Assembly (NCBI RefSeq): GCF_000311745.1
Contig: NZ_HE978532.1
Location: 532,949-596,948 of the forward strand
Direction of reading: 5' to 3'
DNA length: 64,000 nt
Source: Anaerococcus obesiensis ph10
Lineage (GTDB): Bacteria > Bacillota > Clostridia > Tissierellales > Peptoniphilaceae
Part shown: positions 13,301 to 19,663 of the stretch, piece after piece
How positions within the stretch are numbered: the first letter of the stretch is position 1
Layout of the letters: the number at the start of each line of letters is the position of its first letter
The notes under the pieces: generated by a model
What the model was told of the DNA's origin: nothing
Seen by the model: only the letters and a program-made list of their open reading frames with translations
The model's database searches: none
Made by a program: the position numbers and the translations under genes

Positions 13301-15644
13301 CATAGTAGAACACTTTTGGATTAATTGGTTTGCTTGGTGTATTATTTATTAAAAAATTAGGATAGTTAAAGGCTTGATCTGGTTTTTCGCCAAGTCTTAA
13401 TAAATCTAGGGCGTACCAGTCTACCAAATTATCTGACTGTCTTTTTGCATAGATTGTTCTTGATGAATCGTAGTAAAGATTCTCGCTTGTAAAGTTGTCC
13501 CTTTCGGTACTTTTTGCAGGAATCATTGTTTCTACTAGGTTAAATGGAAGTTTTGAAAATTCTTTTGCTTGTTCAGCTCCCTTCATCCATTTGATGATTG
13601 CTGGAAGCTTGTTATATTCTTCTATAAATTCGTCAAGCATTTTTTTGATGTAATTGCCATCTGGATTTATTCTTAGACCTATAGAATAATAATCGTGTAG
13701 ACGATTTTTGTTTACTTCGGCCTTTACTCTAATATATAATTTTTCTCCAAGAGCATTTTTAGCTATTGAAGTGTTTTTTTGTAGAATTTCTCCCAATTTT
13801 GATGATGAAATATAATTACTTGTATCGTCAAGATCAAACTTATTTGTTGATGCCTTGAACTTGAAATTTTTTAGACCTTGTTCTGCTCCTGCAAATATAG
13901 AAACATTTAAATTATTAAAATCAAGATTCTTATCTTTTAGGGAAGCTGTGTCCACTTCTATGTTCCATTCTATAGTTGGATTTGAACCACCATTATATTG
14001 TTGTTCGGATGTCCAATTTAGTTGGAATGGATAATGTTTTGCTTCACTTTGTCCTTGGCTTACAACATTGTAAGAGCTTTCTACAGGATTTTCATCATTT
14101 ATAGTTACATGTTTAGTTGTCATTGATTGGATTGGGTTGTTTTTTGGTGCAACCTTGATGTCAATGTCAATTTCTGTTTGTCTTCCAATATTAGCTAGAT
14201 CAAAACCCAAATATTGGTCTACTGTTAGAGTAGTAGATTTTGTAACACTTGTTTGGAAAATATACCTTATTGTGTGTTTTTCTTTATCATATACTGGACT
14301 TGCTATTAGTCTGTTACCATCATACAAATCATTCCAAACTTGACCGATATCATCTTTTAAATATGGTCCAAGTTGAACATCAAAATACCAACCTTGAGGT
14401 ATAGGATTTGTTGGAGATGCTTTGACATTCATTTCAAGATTTAGGTGGAAAAGTTTTCCGTCCCATGAATTTGATGGAACTTTTCTTGGCAACTGTCTAA
14501 GCATATTTGCCCTAAAATTTTCATTCCTATCTTTTTCCACTAGAGCTTTTATTGCAGAATCATTTTCTGCCATTAATTTTTCTTGACTTGCTAATGACAA
14601 ATTATATTTTTCGCCAAGTTTTGTAAGAAGTTTTTGTATATCTTCTATTGAATTATTTTCATCTTCCAAAGCCTCTTTTAATTCTTTGTTGGCTTTTTCA
14701 AAATTTGCATTTTCTTCTTTTTGTTTTTCTTCTTGGGCTTTCTTTTCTTCTTCTGCCTTTTTCTTTTCTTCTTCTTTAGCTTTTTGTTCAGCTTGCTTTT
14801 TTTCTTCTTCGGCTTTTCTTTCTTCTTCTGCCTTTTCTTCTGCCTCTTTTTGTGCCTTTTCTTCTTCAGCTTGTTTTCTTTCTTCTTTATAGGCATTTAA
14901 GCTATTTAAATCATTTGTCAAAGAATTGGTGTCATAAAGATTTTTCTTATCTTCATTAATAAGGGCAAATATATCTCCCTCATTTTTTATATTCCAATTT
15001 CCTTGTTCATCCTTTTCAAACAAATTGTAATTAGGATCAGGGGATATATTTTTAATAAATTCTAAATTGAATACTAATTTATCTTGGTTAAGTAATTTTT
15101 GATTTCCATTTTCATTAAAATCAAAATCATCTAATATTTTAAAGTCTATGTATGAATAATTTTCTCCATAAAAATTATCTTTTTTGCCTTGTTCAAGATT
15201 TTTCATCTCATTTTTTGTAAGGATTTTATATCCTTGGTCTTCTTTGATGATTTCAAGATCAAGATCAAGACCTTGCAAGTTTAGCATATCTTTTATACGC
15301 CAATATTCCTTACTTGCATCTTCATTTGTTTGGAAAAATTTATCTTCATAAAGCTTGAGGTCATTTCTTTTTACAAGTCTAAAGCTTGAACTTGTAGAAG
15401 GAAGACCTACTGCAATAGAAAATTTGCTTTCATCCTTATCTATCTTTTTCTTATCATAAATTTTTTGGGAATCTGTGATAGACAAATAAGCATCTTCGTT
15501 CGTTTCAAGATTTTCAATGTTTTTTATAGTATTTGGTTCAAGCTCTTCAGCCTTCGACCTCGTAGCAAAAGCTGGTAGCATAACTTGCAATACCATAAAA
15601 AGTGCGATTGCAAATGATGTCAATTTTCTTAATAACTTTTTCAT
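1311..15644 (-). CDS. Giant sortase-anchored Cna-B/SpaA repeat adhesin (4777 aa), thioester and MSCRAMM-like modules
   Basis: This is a predicted surface adhesin, probably the pilus tip or ancillary protein. It starts with ATG behind GAGGAG, spacing 5-6. Order by residue: signal peptide 1-29; unrecognised N-terminus; Glu/Lys/Ala-rich coiled coil about 250-345; unclassified adhesin-like region 390-740; a thioester-domain-like region with QCFNKG (C888) and YQRVLHHFTDG (Q1006); five Cna-B/SpaA units 1140-1880; a von Willebrand A-like domain from about 1966 to 2230 with a degenerate metal site (ERSKD, E1974); a divergent InlB B-repeat-like domain 2341-2408; eight more Cna-B units to about 3750; an SdrG N2/N3-like module about 3765-4150; three more Cna-B units with a 200-residue linker domain; then YPHTGG (Y4741), a membrane segment and a basic tail. 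I counted 16 units by their YxLxEtxaPxGY signature. The sequence is one uninterrupted frame. Domain names are from recall of motifs; the length is far above typical tip pilins (around 700-1500). Confidence 0.93.
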   Translation of the reverse strand: MKKLLRKLTSFAIALFMVLQVMLPAFATRSKAEELEPNTIKNIENLETNEDAYLSITDSQKIYDKKKIDKDESKFSIAVGLPSTSSSFRLVKRNDLKLYEDKFFQTNEDASKEYWRIKDMLNLQGLDLDLEIIKEDQGYKILTKNEMKNLEQGKKDNFYGENYSYIDFKILDDFDFNENGNQKLLNQDKLVFNLEFIKNISPDPNYNLFEKDEQGNWNIKNEGDIFALINEDKKNLYDTNSLTNDLNSLNAYKEERKQAEEEKAQKEAEEKAEEERKAEEEKKQAEQKAKEEEKKKAEEEKKAQEEKQKEENANFEKANKELKEALEDENNSIEDIQKLLTKLGEKYNLSLASQEKLMAENDSAIKALVEKDRNENFRANMLRQLPRKVPSNSWDGKLFHLNLEMNVKASPTNPIPQGWYFDVQLGPYLKDDIGQVWNDLYDGNRLIASPVYDKEKHTIRYIFQTSVTKSTTLTVDQYLGFDLANIGRQTEIDIDIKVAPKNNPIQSMTTKHVTINDENPVESSYNVVSQGQSEAKHYPFQLNWTSEQQYNGGSNPTIEWNIEVDTASLKDKNLDFNNLNVSIFAGAEQGLKNFKFKASTNKFDLDDTSNYISSSKLGEILQKNTSIAKNALGEKLYIRVKAEVNKNRLHDYYSIGLRINPDGNYIKKMLDEFIEEYNKLPAIIKWMKGAEQAKEFSKLPFNLVETMIPAKSTERDNFTSENLYYDSSRTIYAKRQSDNLVDWYALDLLRLGEKPDQAFNYPNFLINNTPSKPINPKVFYYVPLENGLYKRTPQISEVVTEYGDFYPGTLISYEYEDQKGTRDDTYRFEANIKEKKVNNLVGETTTGGRINLFTKKVSNKDLTDKYLAYLENPYPIMRINKNFDMVQCFNKGTPDPSFKGSDGIFLDIHEDPSGDYLISRLNEIVGNPKGNYRLVNHLNGTPTDDGIVLNPNGMSQGQAMEDLMKRIYFYGEQVKKEYTLGKFNDLIGSETNGEVMHRLIENSMYQRVLHHFTDGISISEDFFDSPKGYNDDSWKFNHTLTGSKNPDGSWTGDYFDGEKKNHNTYEGLRKLKDNETTIKNYPIVKNTQYEMANELLKKVIASYKKGSDWNKDKANTVQLVFYSHTKEGKYQELITGRITEPLEIDKYTNDGKTKLEGAKFTFINKYTNEKVEWTSKKDNNEKLYLKPGYYIVQEEAPSGYEPIKEFEIQVKRSLVNEDKGPYKFKNLPEIHVNDGYKTEVIIKDKDIPKSAEGTNLVEVDKDNKVKVKLTNIQDNLGDLEFVKKNEFAKLNGAEFTLRKVTANSLDDVKTQIKDPTKIKYDDTYRQTSKGYYGEFKFEQIPKGYYILEETKVPAGYQKAPLYILEAKEETVAGKNKVVLHFVGENAPKEKDGDLTIVRNYPKETEIEFRKIREIQNGEEKQGLTDARFRLESLWTKDGSTYLKDLTSDSIKKDGGKENEKGYFRFDKLVEGNYKLTEIQAPYGYQVLDSYWRIEVREVNGELVKTVYEVKKDGSGEKKINLNDESVYELTNKPRKIDIQFTKYLGELEKDEDGKIKLDKDGKPIVHKEEYKKQIPGKDNKPVSFDLYSSDYYGAIIGKKVDGKIQPIQTGITQAEDGFFHLKGLEFGKYYVLRETNPPKGYNVANDILLKVEAEAITNVGEMKVIVRDPNTNADTGAHSIFKGVIDFREGEQLGKFSIRKTGNAISYVDKNGKLVIINKDNPKIVGLRRAYFRLYTANKEFEIEKNPGGYAKEYIQKVTPGNPIILYLTEEKAKTMSEEDRKKLGVAGYKNFKSKDGKEVRYAVDDKGKRFRIGEDPSTLPANQGIVTFDNLKPGYYVLQEFRGPAGYEKTTDEWYVYVDEAGRTYRSDKKFDPKTLAQGIQSISSITNPSMSPRLQMAGLDISDQLPINRLLAPSLEEDLQDIEYDSSTDDLNIKVKASKVDTTNGKRTINFSISPKEKEVPGKKIQMVFLVERSKDSATTTVGQGIAKGRTLDKNINYAITQIAKKAEETGTQVDVSFIEYTDTKTALKTTNSSLNKISKSLQDVNYENIYFDGEGEKANQTYKDFLANANISQRNNSNNDGSQKLLDSIDSYLTSISKDGYDKKIMIDFANFHVEKVKRYGAVNGQFKFKKADLVNKFKDGGFETFVVHTDQKTFNLASGYQSQYADTVMPQLKYFEYFKNDDGRNGKAYYVYKNMVNEVLNNDGFVNNSDGLLVKDGKLDIGLRPLINLLSTSAKIGTNDISNNIVKDSTNNTISLGGINLKKGESLEFSYTIDLKEGTDFDKNYPINKSDIDKGVKFTNNGKENLISSTYPKSNGELYTKKIKETPPAPNTYKIKINPSENGSVTASKSININKGEVITLTVNPSNGYRLKDLKVTGANGEDIPVTENNFTMPASDVTVSATFVEDTPTPQDGKNFEVNFTYSGSVNGNAQAPDDSSPGKLELFEEGNLTALETQEAKNAGKVQFNTKLDPSKNYRLVYTREDKFAKDWALPNVSNYTIDSKSIADAKDTVSLNIANGNTMDIFNKDETGFRIPLRITKVNENNGVLTGAQFRARKLLKSDQIIDEKPPVYGNEEFDGVSEATGLPGDNYFRELSPGLYELTEIKAPSGAYRLPKDENGNDKKWYFKVEVAKDANGNYKKPSDDDYMKIEFQFTETLPENVEDARWAIPKKDRKELLGKPIKGIKLGDNEYDKFTQIIKDDHRSDPARPDAPYKGIDDVRVTNFLKTTELGFYKKDLATYQNIDGADFILRRAKLDGDGNLTFDNEGNPKYENLNEKEKADDGKEYDKFIKPEGYDETINGVKKTSKKDTQVLFSNLEQGTYILKETKPSAGYKLEDKFLAITFKADEKGYWKQVIKAYEKQNGKYVEVEKPGLHFQKDQEGDLDIVFNNKDYIDFKFQKIEGVKDEKGNDILVESSDFRVTQVDEDGKPIPGGYDQPLYSYVSSKFTFTGLGVGRYKLQETKALEKFIKPDPWYFRVVQDPKTYKLKIVFEKHDASIRFTPENETDGKNTPQLDDKGNPKDIKVANYKKTKFVFKKQDQDGNILPDVYFNLKKLRQTFDSKAYNYDAVSGATYMYNKSARSQKSGSVTFDTLGEGIYELRETDKPEGYDSKAVQDRWIITVEKTENGLQAKYNKAFEKKYYEKYANHDKNPNKEEDNYYTTYIKNGFDKKSNLEQKQVGEFNYILTNTKTTVDLKWKKVNVNKDTIAKETKFVMLKNSDDPTKLEDAKKGNSSAAPYELIETDGTFEVKNLSKGIYTLIETQAPDGFKEMDRQIVIQIYEDEKDNYKLKKKFYEMKKDADSGENVLVDKTQEFSYIFTRNRNTEVDTDGPGYFYVKNDEKQQYFYLTKGFLTDSNGRKVFNNITKGKLHLKLTNTDDDKDVFRTTIDLAKDSNAGIYKFDVNGIKTGKTYLLEEEKAPEGYKLSSNKYKLLFVNDTQNPGKVIAILKAVLDKNNKELKNARGQLVTEDGKVIGDGITINIADPNSILKVINEKNKVEFTKVGKDEEKGEGGKLITKEVPLQNVEFILQKQDPKDWDKENKGYYPVTKDIEFIKKDKEGLYIEKSDGTKQRKVGVSNVTIDNSAYKGKSDDKGKFTFEGLTDGFYQIMEPNAPDGYMQVNGPVKKFRVLEGKIYIYDKVDDEFVEKEVTDANIGTLGKIINEKPGKGEFKIKKVDENNRPLANVKYTLHKTDENETQVGEERITDENGEISFKDLPYGYYWLKERKTINGYILDTKKKLITLGGGDWGETPARKDDVSKYISFDGDQKELISTADIPSKTTVYPNKAEGMIANFKFKIDPNKEIKPGDYFTIHFSENVDLDGIFKDNDNKGKNPDSQFDIIGPAGKLAEAKINSDRKSITYTFTKYVGDYRPDFMSMFMQIFPNRRVVDHTQDITVDVNIGNNTDKTNTNYHYSDSININYRGYNAEEEYDGYQNPDTAISSYMLRLDPDQKTFTAILYLNPWNSNIWNKSLSFTTDKYIKINENLSVKTYVKTGSGSHKTVNNATQGWQNGDLPDSYDINEDDLELVSDSKYDYDVYARRVHTEVNYYDGYDYRKYDYSARRWRYYQITKDNTLTDRIEFNSVINKNGYPNDATYVIEIKGELEGKAQSLKTTSEAVYNKKDYYGYTRTHTDHFETFSEFFNPEAIGDANKELKLLNFKNKIEFVKIDGGVLSNVVDQSSENPESLKDLGIGRVLGGATFKLQKQNGLSWDEVNNSTRISDDNGVFSWEGLSEGTYRVIETVTPDNEHYDLPAKEVSSFKVDEKGNIVEIKNNKQIIENYKKAEIRVRKTDENGQSIKGAEFLLEKDNDDKYTPNIGTLEKDGTILFNNLPAGKYTLTERKAPKGYTKSDAVWKLEVTRDGKVKWLNSFDDKNDKMKTVENITYKQNGNKPENLDTEIIGIDKENKTFRQKITIKAKPSDIKKTKLILESTDPSLKLSQANTKVRLVAGDGANQIGNKDNTSYKVAINGGASPNLTLTITPPYKEEDKNKPVGSEQGQTPQEEKEKYYQFIVDMPYKDEGRVGAKATYQIGTINKTSGKVEFGENDTKQILDKYLEKATQITVGKNNVAMTQYDGKYLDRDVNLITLDIANIKNPDIYFKKVDADKPDKALAGAEFEIRRKNDNGNFVPLTKDGTEFLPKINKEEDKWKVTSNAQGQFEFEKIPNGEYQIVETKAPEGYALVEKIVFKFDVENGKIIYKDKKDNKISKIDLNIQDKNKENSDTNRVLVTNKKAEYPHTGGPGVWIGYTILGLIIMFVAVLTYSKRKDKLIV

Positions 15645-16239
15645 AAGAACTCCTCAAGGGCAATTTTATGTTTTTTTTTTTGAAAATTACCTAAATAATT
15701 ATGACTTGTTATCCACAAGTCTAGTTTTTTAGCCATAAATAGCACATGATTTTTAAGCAGTAAAATTATTGCCACATTTTTTTCCTGTGCATTGCTAAAG
15801 TATCAGCCTACATTTTTTCTTAAATAAATTAGTATGTCTTTAGGATTTTGATTTAAGCATGGAAAAATTTCTTTGAAATCATCTTATTTCAAAAAATTAA
15901 TTTAAATTTTAAATCGTCCTAAAATATTTATTTAGAATTTAGACAATTCTAAGTTTTCTTAATTATATCTAAAAAAAAATTTTTAGTCAACACATTTTTT
16001 ACATATTTTTAAAAACTTAATATATATTTAAAAATATTTGAAAGCTCAATTTTCTACAAATATTTTTAAATTTTTTTGTTTATTTATTCTTATAAAATTA
16101 TTAGCTTATCGTTGAAAATTTCTAATTTTTTATAAGTAGTGTAAAAATATTTCTTAAATATTTTTTCAACAGAAAATGAATGATAGTGAATTTATTTACG
16201 GAAAAAAATTTTCCAAATATAAAAAATTAATTTTAGGCA
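15645..16239. other. Long AT-rich spacer upstream of the giant adhesin gene
   Basis: About 600 bases with no credible gene on either strand. It must hold the adhesin promoter, but no clear -35/-10 pair stands out. A 7-bp hairpin GACTTGT-tatcc-ACAAGTC lies at 15703-15721, in what would be the leader. It contains one perfect DnaA-box-like nonamer (15709-15717), probably by chance. The rest is homopolymeric A/T, a composition typical of regulated surface-protein promoters. Confidence 0.4.
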
Positions 16240-16275
16240 CAAAAAAAACTTGGAAATTTCTTCCAAGTTTTTTGA
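16240..16275 (-). terminator. Intrinsic terminator of the sortase operon
   Basis: On the minus strand AACTTGGAA, a GAAAT loop and TTCCAAGTT form a perfect 9-bp stem followed by eight T residues, about 20-40 bases after the last sortase stop codon. It separates the sortase operon from the adhesin gene. Confidence 0.88.
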
Positions 16276-16288
16276 TTTTTCTTTATTT

Positions 16289-17128
16289 TTATTTCCTTAT
16301 TGTTTTTATTATTTTTGATATTACGAATAAAATCAAAAGAAAATCTATTATCAAAAATCCTAGGTACAAATAATTTGTGATTTTTACATTTTTACTTATT
16401 GTGGTAGTTTGGATTTCATCTTGTGCTTGTTCTTCTTTTTCTTCTAGTCTTTTTGCGTTTATTAGAAGTCTTTTTGGCCTTGGCCATCTAAATGGATGGC
16501 AAGTTAGAAGGGTAATAATGTCTTCTCCTTCTACAACTTTTAATTTTTCCCAATCATAAGGTCCTATTACTTCTTTTGATGAAACTTCGTATGTTAGAGT
16601 TTTTTCTGCTCTTTTTATATAAATTTTATCGCCTTGTACTAAGTCATCTGCATACAAAAGCATGGTATCTCCCCACCATCCTCTGTGACCTGCAAGGACA
16701 CTTCTTGTTGATTTGCCTCCGATTGGAATTGATGTTCCTGAAACTTGTCCAAGTCCCCAAGCTATATGCTCATAGCTTGCATCAAGATAGATTGGGATTT
16801 TTTTGTTTAATTTTGGTATTTCGATGTAGGCAAATATATCATCTTGATTATTTAAAATATTTACTGAGCCAAGATTTTTGCTTGTAAATGGATCAACCAT
16901 AGATATATCGGATTTTTTTACTATTTCGTTATATTCTTTGGCTTTTTCTTCTATTTGGTCAAATTTTTCGTCTTCTTTTTGGGCTTTTATTATTTTTTCT
17001 ATTTTGTATTTGTTTTCTATATTTGAATAGATTCTTTTTGAAAATGGAAAGGCAAGTGTTATCAGTCCAAAAAGTATTAATATATAGCCAAAGATTTTAA
17101 TTTTCTTTTTCGCTGAGTTTTCTTTCAA
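16289..17128 (-). CDS. srtC: Class C sortase (pilus polymerising), third of three
   Basis: A membrane transpeptidase that joins pilin subunits through sorting-signal threonine and pilin lysine. It has an N-terminal membrane helix (about 10-28), a lid with the DPF motif (SMVDPFTS), catalytic His in AGHRG, catalytic Cys in LLTCHPF, Arg in the KRLLINAKR segment, and a C-terminal membrane helix, the layout of class C enzymes. The start is TTG at 17128: it lies 9 bases after a perfect GGAGG, and the frame overlaps the upstream sortase by 32 bases, which implies translational coupling. The active-site loop (AGHRGWWGDT, TCHPFRWPRP) differs clearly from the other two sortases here, so it probably has a different substrate, perhaps the tip adhesin or anchoring. 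Confidence 0.93.
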   Translation of the reverse strand: MKENSAKKKIKIFGYILILFGLITLAFPFSKRIYSNIENKYKIEKIIKAQKEDEKFDQIEEKAKEYNEIVKKSDISMVDPFTSKNLGSVNILNNQDDIFAYIEIPKLNKKIPIYLDASYEHIAWGLGQVSGTSIPIGGKSTRSVLAGHRGWWGDTMLLYADDLVQGDKIYIKRAEKTLTYEVSSKEVIGPYDWEKLKVVEGEDIITLLTCHPFRWPRPKRLLINAKRLEEKEEQAQDEIQTTTISKNVKITNYLYLGFLIIDFLLILFVISKIIKTIRK

Positions 17129-17978
17129 TGTCTATTACCTCCATTTTGATTTTCTTTAAATATCTTTTTTCTCTTAGATATACCATTATTGTAAATAATA
17201 GTATTGGCAAGAGTACTAAGAATAATTGGAAGAAATTTGGTTTTAGTCTTGGTGTGTTTGCTTTTCCGTCATCTATGGCTTGGGTATATGGAATCCTATA
17301 TCCTCTTACCAAAAGCCTATGGGAATTTATCATGTAAGGTGTACAGGTTAAAAGGGTCGCATAATCTTTTTTTTCTGAAACTAAAATCGGTTCGAAGTTT
17401 GATGGTTCGACAACTTGGATTTTGTCGACTTTGTACGCCAAGGTTTCTTTTATATTATGGATATAAAATATATCGCCTTCTGTCATTTGATTTAAATTTC
17501 TAAATAAAAGTGCGTTTGGTAGTCCTCTGTGGGCTGTTATAACTGTGTGGGTTGATTCGCCTCCTATTGGAAGGGATGTTCCTTCCAAATGGCCTGCTCC
17601 TTTTTCCAAAACGTCATCGCTTGTTCCTGCATAGACTGGAAGATCGACTGCGATTTTTGGGATTTCTATATGTCCCAACATTTCGTGAACTTCTAGCATT
17701 TTTGCGTATTCTGCTTTGGCGTCTTTTACTTTTTCATCGTATGGGTCTACAAGTTTTGATGGATCAAGAGTTTGGTTGTAAACTCTTGCAAGCTCCATCC
17801 TTCTTTCTAATTCTTTTTTATCGATTTGTTCTTTTTCTTTATTAAAAATAACAATCTCATCATTGGCTTTTATTTCATAAAATTTTTGGCTTATAAAAGG
17901 ATAGGAAAAAATCAAAAATCCTACTAGAAATATTAGTAAAAAGGGAAGATTTTTCTTTATATTAATCTTTCTTTTCAT
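17097..17978 (-). CDS. srtC: Class C sortase, second of three
   Basis: Pilin-polymerising transpeptidase with N-terminal membrane helix, lid motif DPY (SKLVDPYDEK), catalytic His in TAHRGLPN, Cys in LLTCTPYMINSHR and Arg in that same segment, and a C-terminal membrane helix. I chose the ATG at 17978 because AGGTGA sits five bases before it; an in-frame GTG at 17987 has a poorer site. The frame overlaps both neighbours. It is close in sequence to the first sortase of the operon (same TCTP-MINSHRLLVRG block), which suggests duplication within the locus. Confidence 0.92.
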   Translation of the reverse strand: MKRKINIKKNLPFLLIFLVGFLIFSYPFISQKFYEIKANDEIVIFNKEKEQIDKKELERRMELARVYNQTLDPSKLVDPYDEKVKDAKAEYAKMLEVHEMLGHIEIPKIAVDLPVYAGTSDDVLEKGAGHLEGTSLPIGGESTHTVITAHRGLPNALLFRNLNQMTEGDIFYIHNIKETLAYKVDKIQVVEPSNFEPILVSEKKDYATLLTCTPYMINSHRLLVRGYRIPYTQAIDDGKANTPRLKPNFFQLFLVLLPILLFTIMVYLREKRYLKKIKMEVIDIERKLSEKEN

Positions 17979-18870
17979 TATCTTCACCTATCTTGTCTAA
18001 TTTTTCTTTGATTTGGTCAATTTTACTTGATGTTTTTTTATTTTCTTTCCTTAGTTTTCTAATTCTCCATAAAAGTATGATTATTATAATTAGGGCTATG
18101 AAGAATAAAATTCTAAATATCCAATTTGTTTTATTTTCTTTTATCAATTCTTCATCTACACTTTCTACGTATTCTACTCTGTGTCCTCTTACTAAAAGTC
18201 TGTGGGAATTTATCATAAAAGGTGTGCAGGTCAAAAGGGTTGCATAATCATGTCCTGGTGCTATCATTAAATCTTCAAAATTGCTTGGCTCTATGACTTT
18301 TATTTGGTCAACTTGGTAGGCTATAGTTTTTTCTATATTATGAATATAAAATTTATCTCCTACTTCAAGCTCATTTAAATTTGTAAACAAAGTTTTTTCT
18401 GGAAGACCTCTGTGAGCTGTAAGGACTGTGTGGGTATTATTTCCTCCGATTGGAAGGGATGTTCCTTCCAAATGACCTACTCCTTTTTGCAAAACATCTT
18501 CGCTTGTTCCTGCATAGATTGGCAAGTCTTGGTTTATTTTTGGAATTTCAATATGACCGATCATTTCCTCAACTTCGAGCATCCTAGCATATTCTTTTCT
18601 ACCTTCTTTGTATCTTTTTTCAGTGAAAGGATCATTGGTAGGACCTCCTGACAAGGAGTCATTGTAGGCTTTGGCAAGTCCCATTCTTCTTTGGATTTCT
18701 TCTTTATCAAGTTTTGATTTTCCTTGATTAAAAACTTCAACTTGATTGTTCGATTCAATCCTATAATAAAATCTGGATATAATAGGATACAATAAAATTA
18801 ATATTCCTATCAAAAATATTAATTTCCACACTATATTCGTTTTTTTTGATTTTTTCTTTTTATTTTCCAT
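17962..18870 (-). CDS. srtC: Class C sortase, first of three
   Basis: First gene of the three-sortase operon. N-terminal Lys-rich start and membrane helix (about 12-32), lid DPF motif (TNDPFTEKR), catalytic His in TAHRGLPE, Cys in LLTCTPFMINSHR, C-terminal membrane helix and charged cytoplasmic tail. The ATG at 18870 is preceded by GGTGAT. It ends inside the next sortase gene. Multiple class C sortases per pilus locus are known in streptococci and corynebacteria; which one acts on which pilin cannot be read from sequence. Confidence 0.93.
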   Translation of the reverse strand: MENKKKKSKKTNIVWKLIFLIGILILLYPIISRFYYRIESNNQVEVFNQGKSKLDKEEIQRRMGLAKAYNDSLSGGPTNDPFTEKRYKEGRKEYARMLEVEEMIGHIEIPKINQDLPIYAGTSEDVLQKGVGHLEGTSLPIGGNNTHTVLTAHRGLPEKTLFTNLNELEVGDKFYIHNIEKTIAYQVDQIKVIEPSNFEDLMIAPGHDYATLLTCTPFMINSHRLLVRGHRVEYVESVDEELIKENKTNWIFRILFFIALIIIIILLWRIRKLRKENKKTSSKIDQIKEKLDKIGEDNEKKD

Positions 18871-19029
18871 TTTATCACCATAAATTTTTTATAAATCTTT
18901 CTTACTAGATTTAATCTTACACCAAAAATACTTATTAATAAAGGCTTTTTTCTAGAAATTTGAAAATCTATAAAATTTTTATGGACATTTTCTCAATTTT
19001 GATTATCTATATATGAAAGGAGCGATAAT

Positions 19030-19212
19030 ATGAAGCTAAGAATTAAATTCGATGTAAACGAAGGACAAGAAGTAAAGAAAGTTTCTAGAACATTTTCAAA
19101 TCTAGATGATGCTCTAACTAATGACGAGCTTAAAAATTTTGCCAATGCTTATATAAAGCTAAGCGAAACAGATTCATATAGTTTTGAAAAAATCACTGAA
19201 GAAGTTATTTAA
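19030..19212 (+). CDS. DUF1659-like small protein
   Basis: A 60-residue protein preceded by GAAAGGAGCG. Sequence MKLRIKFDVNEGQEVKKVSRTF, then a predicted helix ending FANAYIKLSET, fits the small DUF1659 family, which is usually encoded next to a DUF2922 protein, as here. No function is established for the family. It is divergent from the sortase operon across a 160-base gap. Confidence 0.7.
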   Translation: MKLRIKFDVNEGQEVKKVSRTFSNLDDALTNDELKNFANAYIKLSETDSYSFEKITEEVI

Positions 19213-19230
19213 TTAAAAGAAAGGAAATAA

Positions 19231-19453
19231 TATGCAAACAAAAAAACTAAAACTATCTTTCAAAGATGCCTTGGGCAAAACAAAAATGGTAAGTATAGAC
19301 CATCCAAAGGCAAATTTGAATAACGAAATTGTAAAAGCACAAATGGGAGAGATGATAAATTCAAAAGTTCTCCAAACAAAAGAAGGTAAAATCACAACTA
19401 TGAACAAAGCCTATATGGAAAATATTTCAAGAGATGATTTTACACTAGCATAA
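19231..19453 (+). CDS. DUF2922-like small protein
   Basis: A 73-residue protein whose ATG is at 19232, 19 bases after the DUF1659-like gene, behind AAAGGAAA. The N-terminal beta pattern (KLKLSFKDALGKTKMVSIDHPK) and the later alpha segment fit DUF2922. The pair forms a two-gene unit that ends at the terminator at 19457-19485. In other Firmicutes this pair often lies near a YvrJ protein and an alternative sigma factor; a sigma-like gene follows here, but I see no YvrJ. No function is known. Confidence 0.7.
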
Positions 19454-19456
19454 GAT

Positions 19457-19485
19457 AAAAGACGGGTTTTCCCGTCTTTTCTTTT
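19457..19485 (+). terminator. Intrinsic terminator after the DUF1659/DUF2922 pair
   Basis: AAAAGACGGG-tttt-CCCGTCTTTT followed by CTTTT. Perfect 10-bp stem directly after the stop codon. Confidence 0.92.
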
Positions 19486-19663
19486 GCTCTTTTTTATAAT
19501 AATTTTTATATTAAATTCCTTTTACTTTAATTTTTCTATCGCCAAATCTCTTTTAGGCGAATTTTTTTTATTTTTTTGTATTTTATCTGATTAAACTTTT
19601 TCCAAAATTTTTACTAGAATTATGGTGTCGACAAATACAGGCGATCGCAGTTAGGAAAATTTA

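Noticed and set aside
14678..14896. Long Lys-rich frame overlapping the giant adhesin gene
   Set aside because: Alternate-frame reading of the Glu/Lys-rich coiled coil; no ribosome site and no homology expected.
2000..15000. CRISPR or tandem-repeat array in the adhesin gene
   Set aside because: Repeat units are divergent protein domains (Cna-B), not identical short DNA repeats; no leader or cas genes present.
15709..15717. Perfect DnaA-box nonamer TTATCCACA, with another at 32123-32131
   Set aside because: Single isolated boxes without a cluster, AT-rich unwinding region next to dnaA/dnaN, or GC-skew evidence; chance occurrence in AT-rich DNA is likely.
16176..16373. Small plus-strand frame across the sortase terminator
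   Set aside because: It reads through the hairpin of the sortase operon terminator and lacks a ribosome site; a shadow of the minus-strand gene.
1..18870. Pilus locus as part of a mobile element
   Set aside because: No integrase, transposase, tRNA or flanking direct repeats seen in the window; transfer cannot be judged from this sequence alone.
19641..19648. GCGATCGC palindrome before the sigma-like gene
   Set aside because: Single copy. It resembles the HIP1 element of cyanobacteria but no other copies were noticed; possibly a methylation site.
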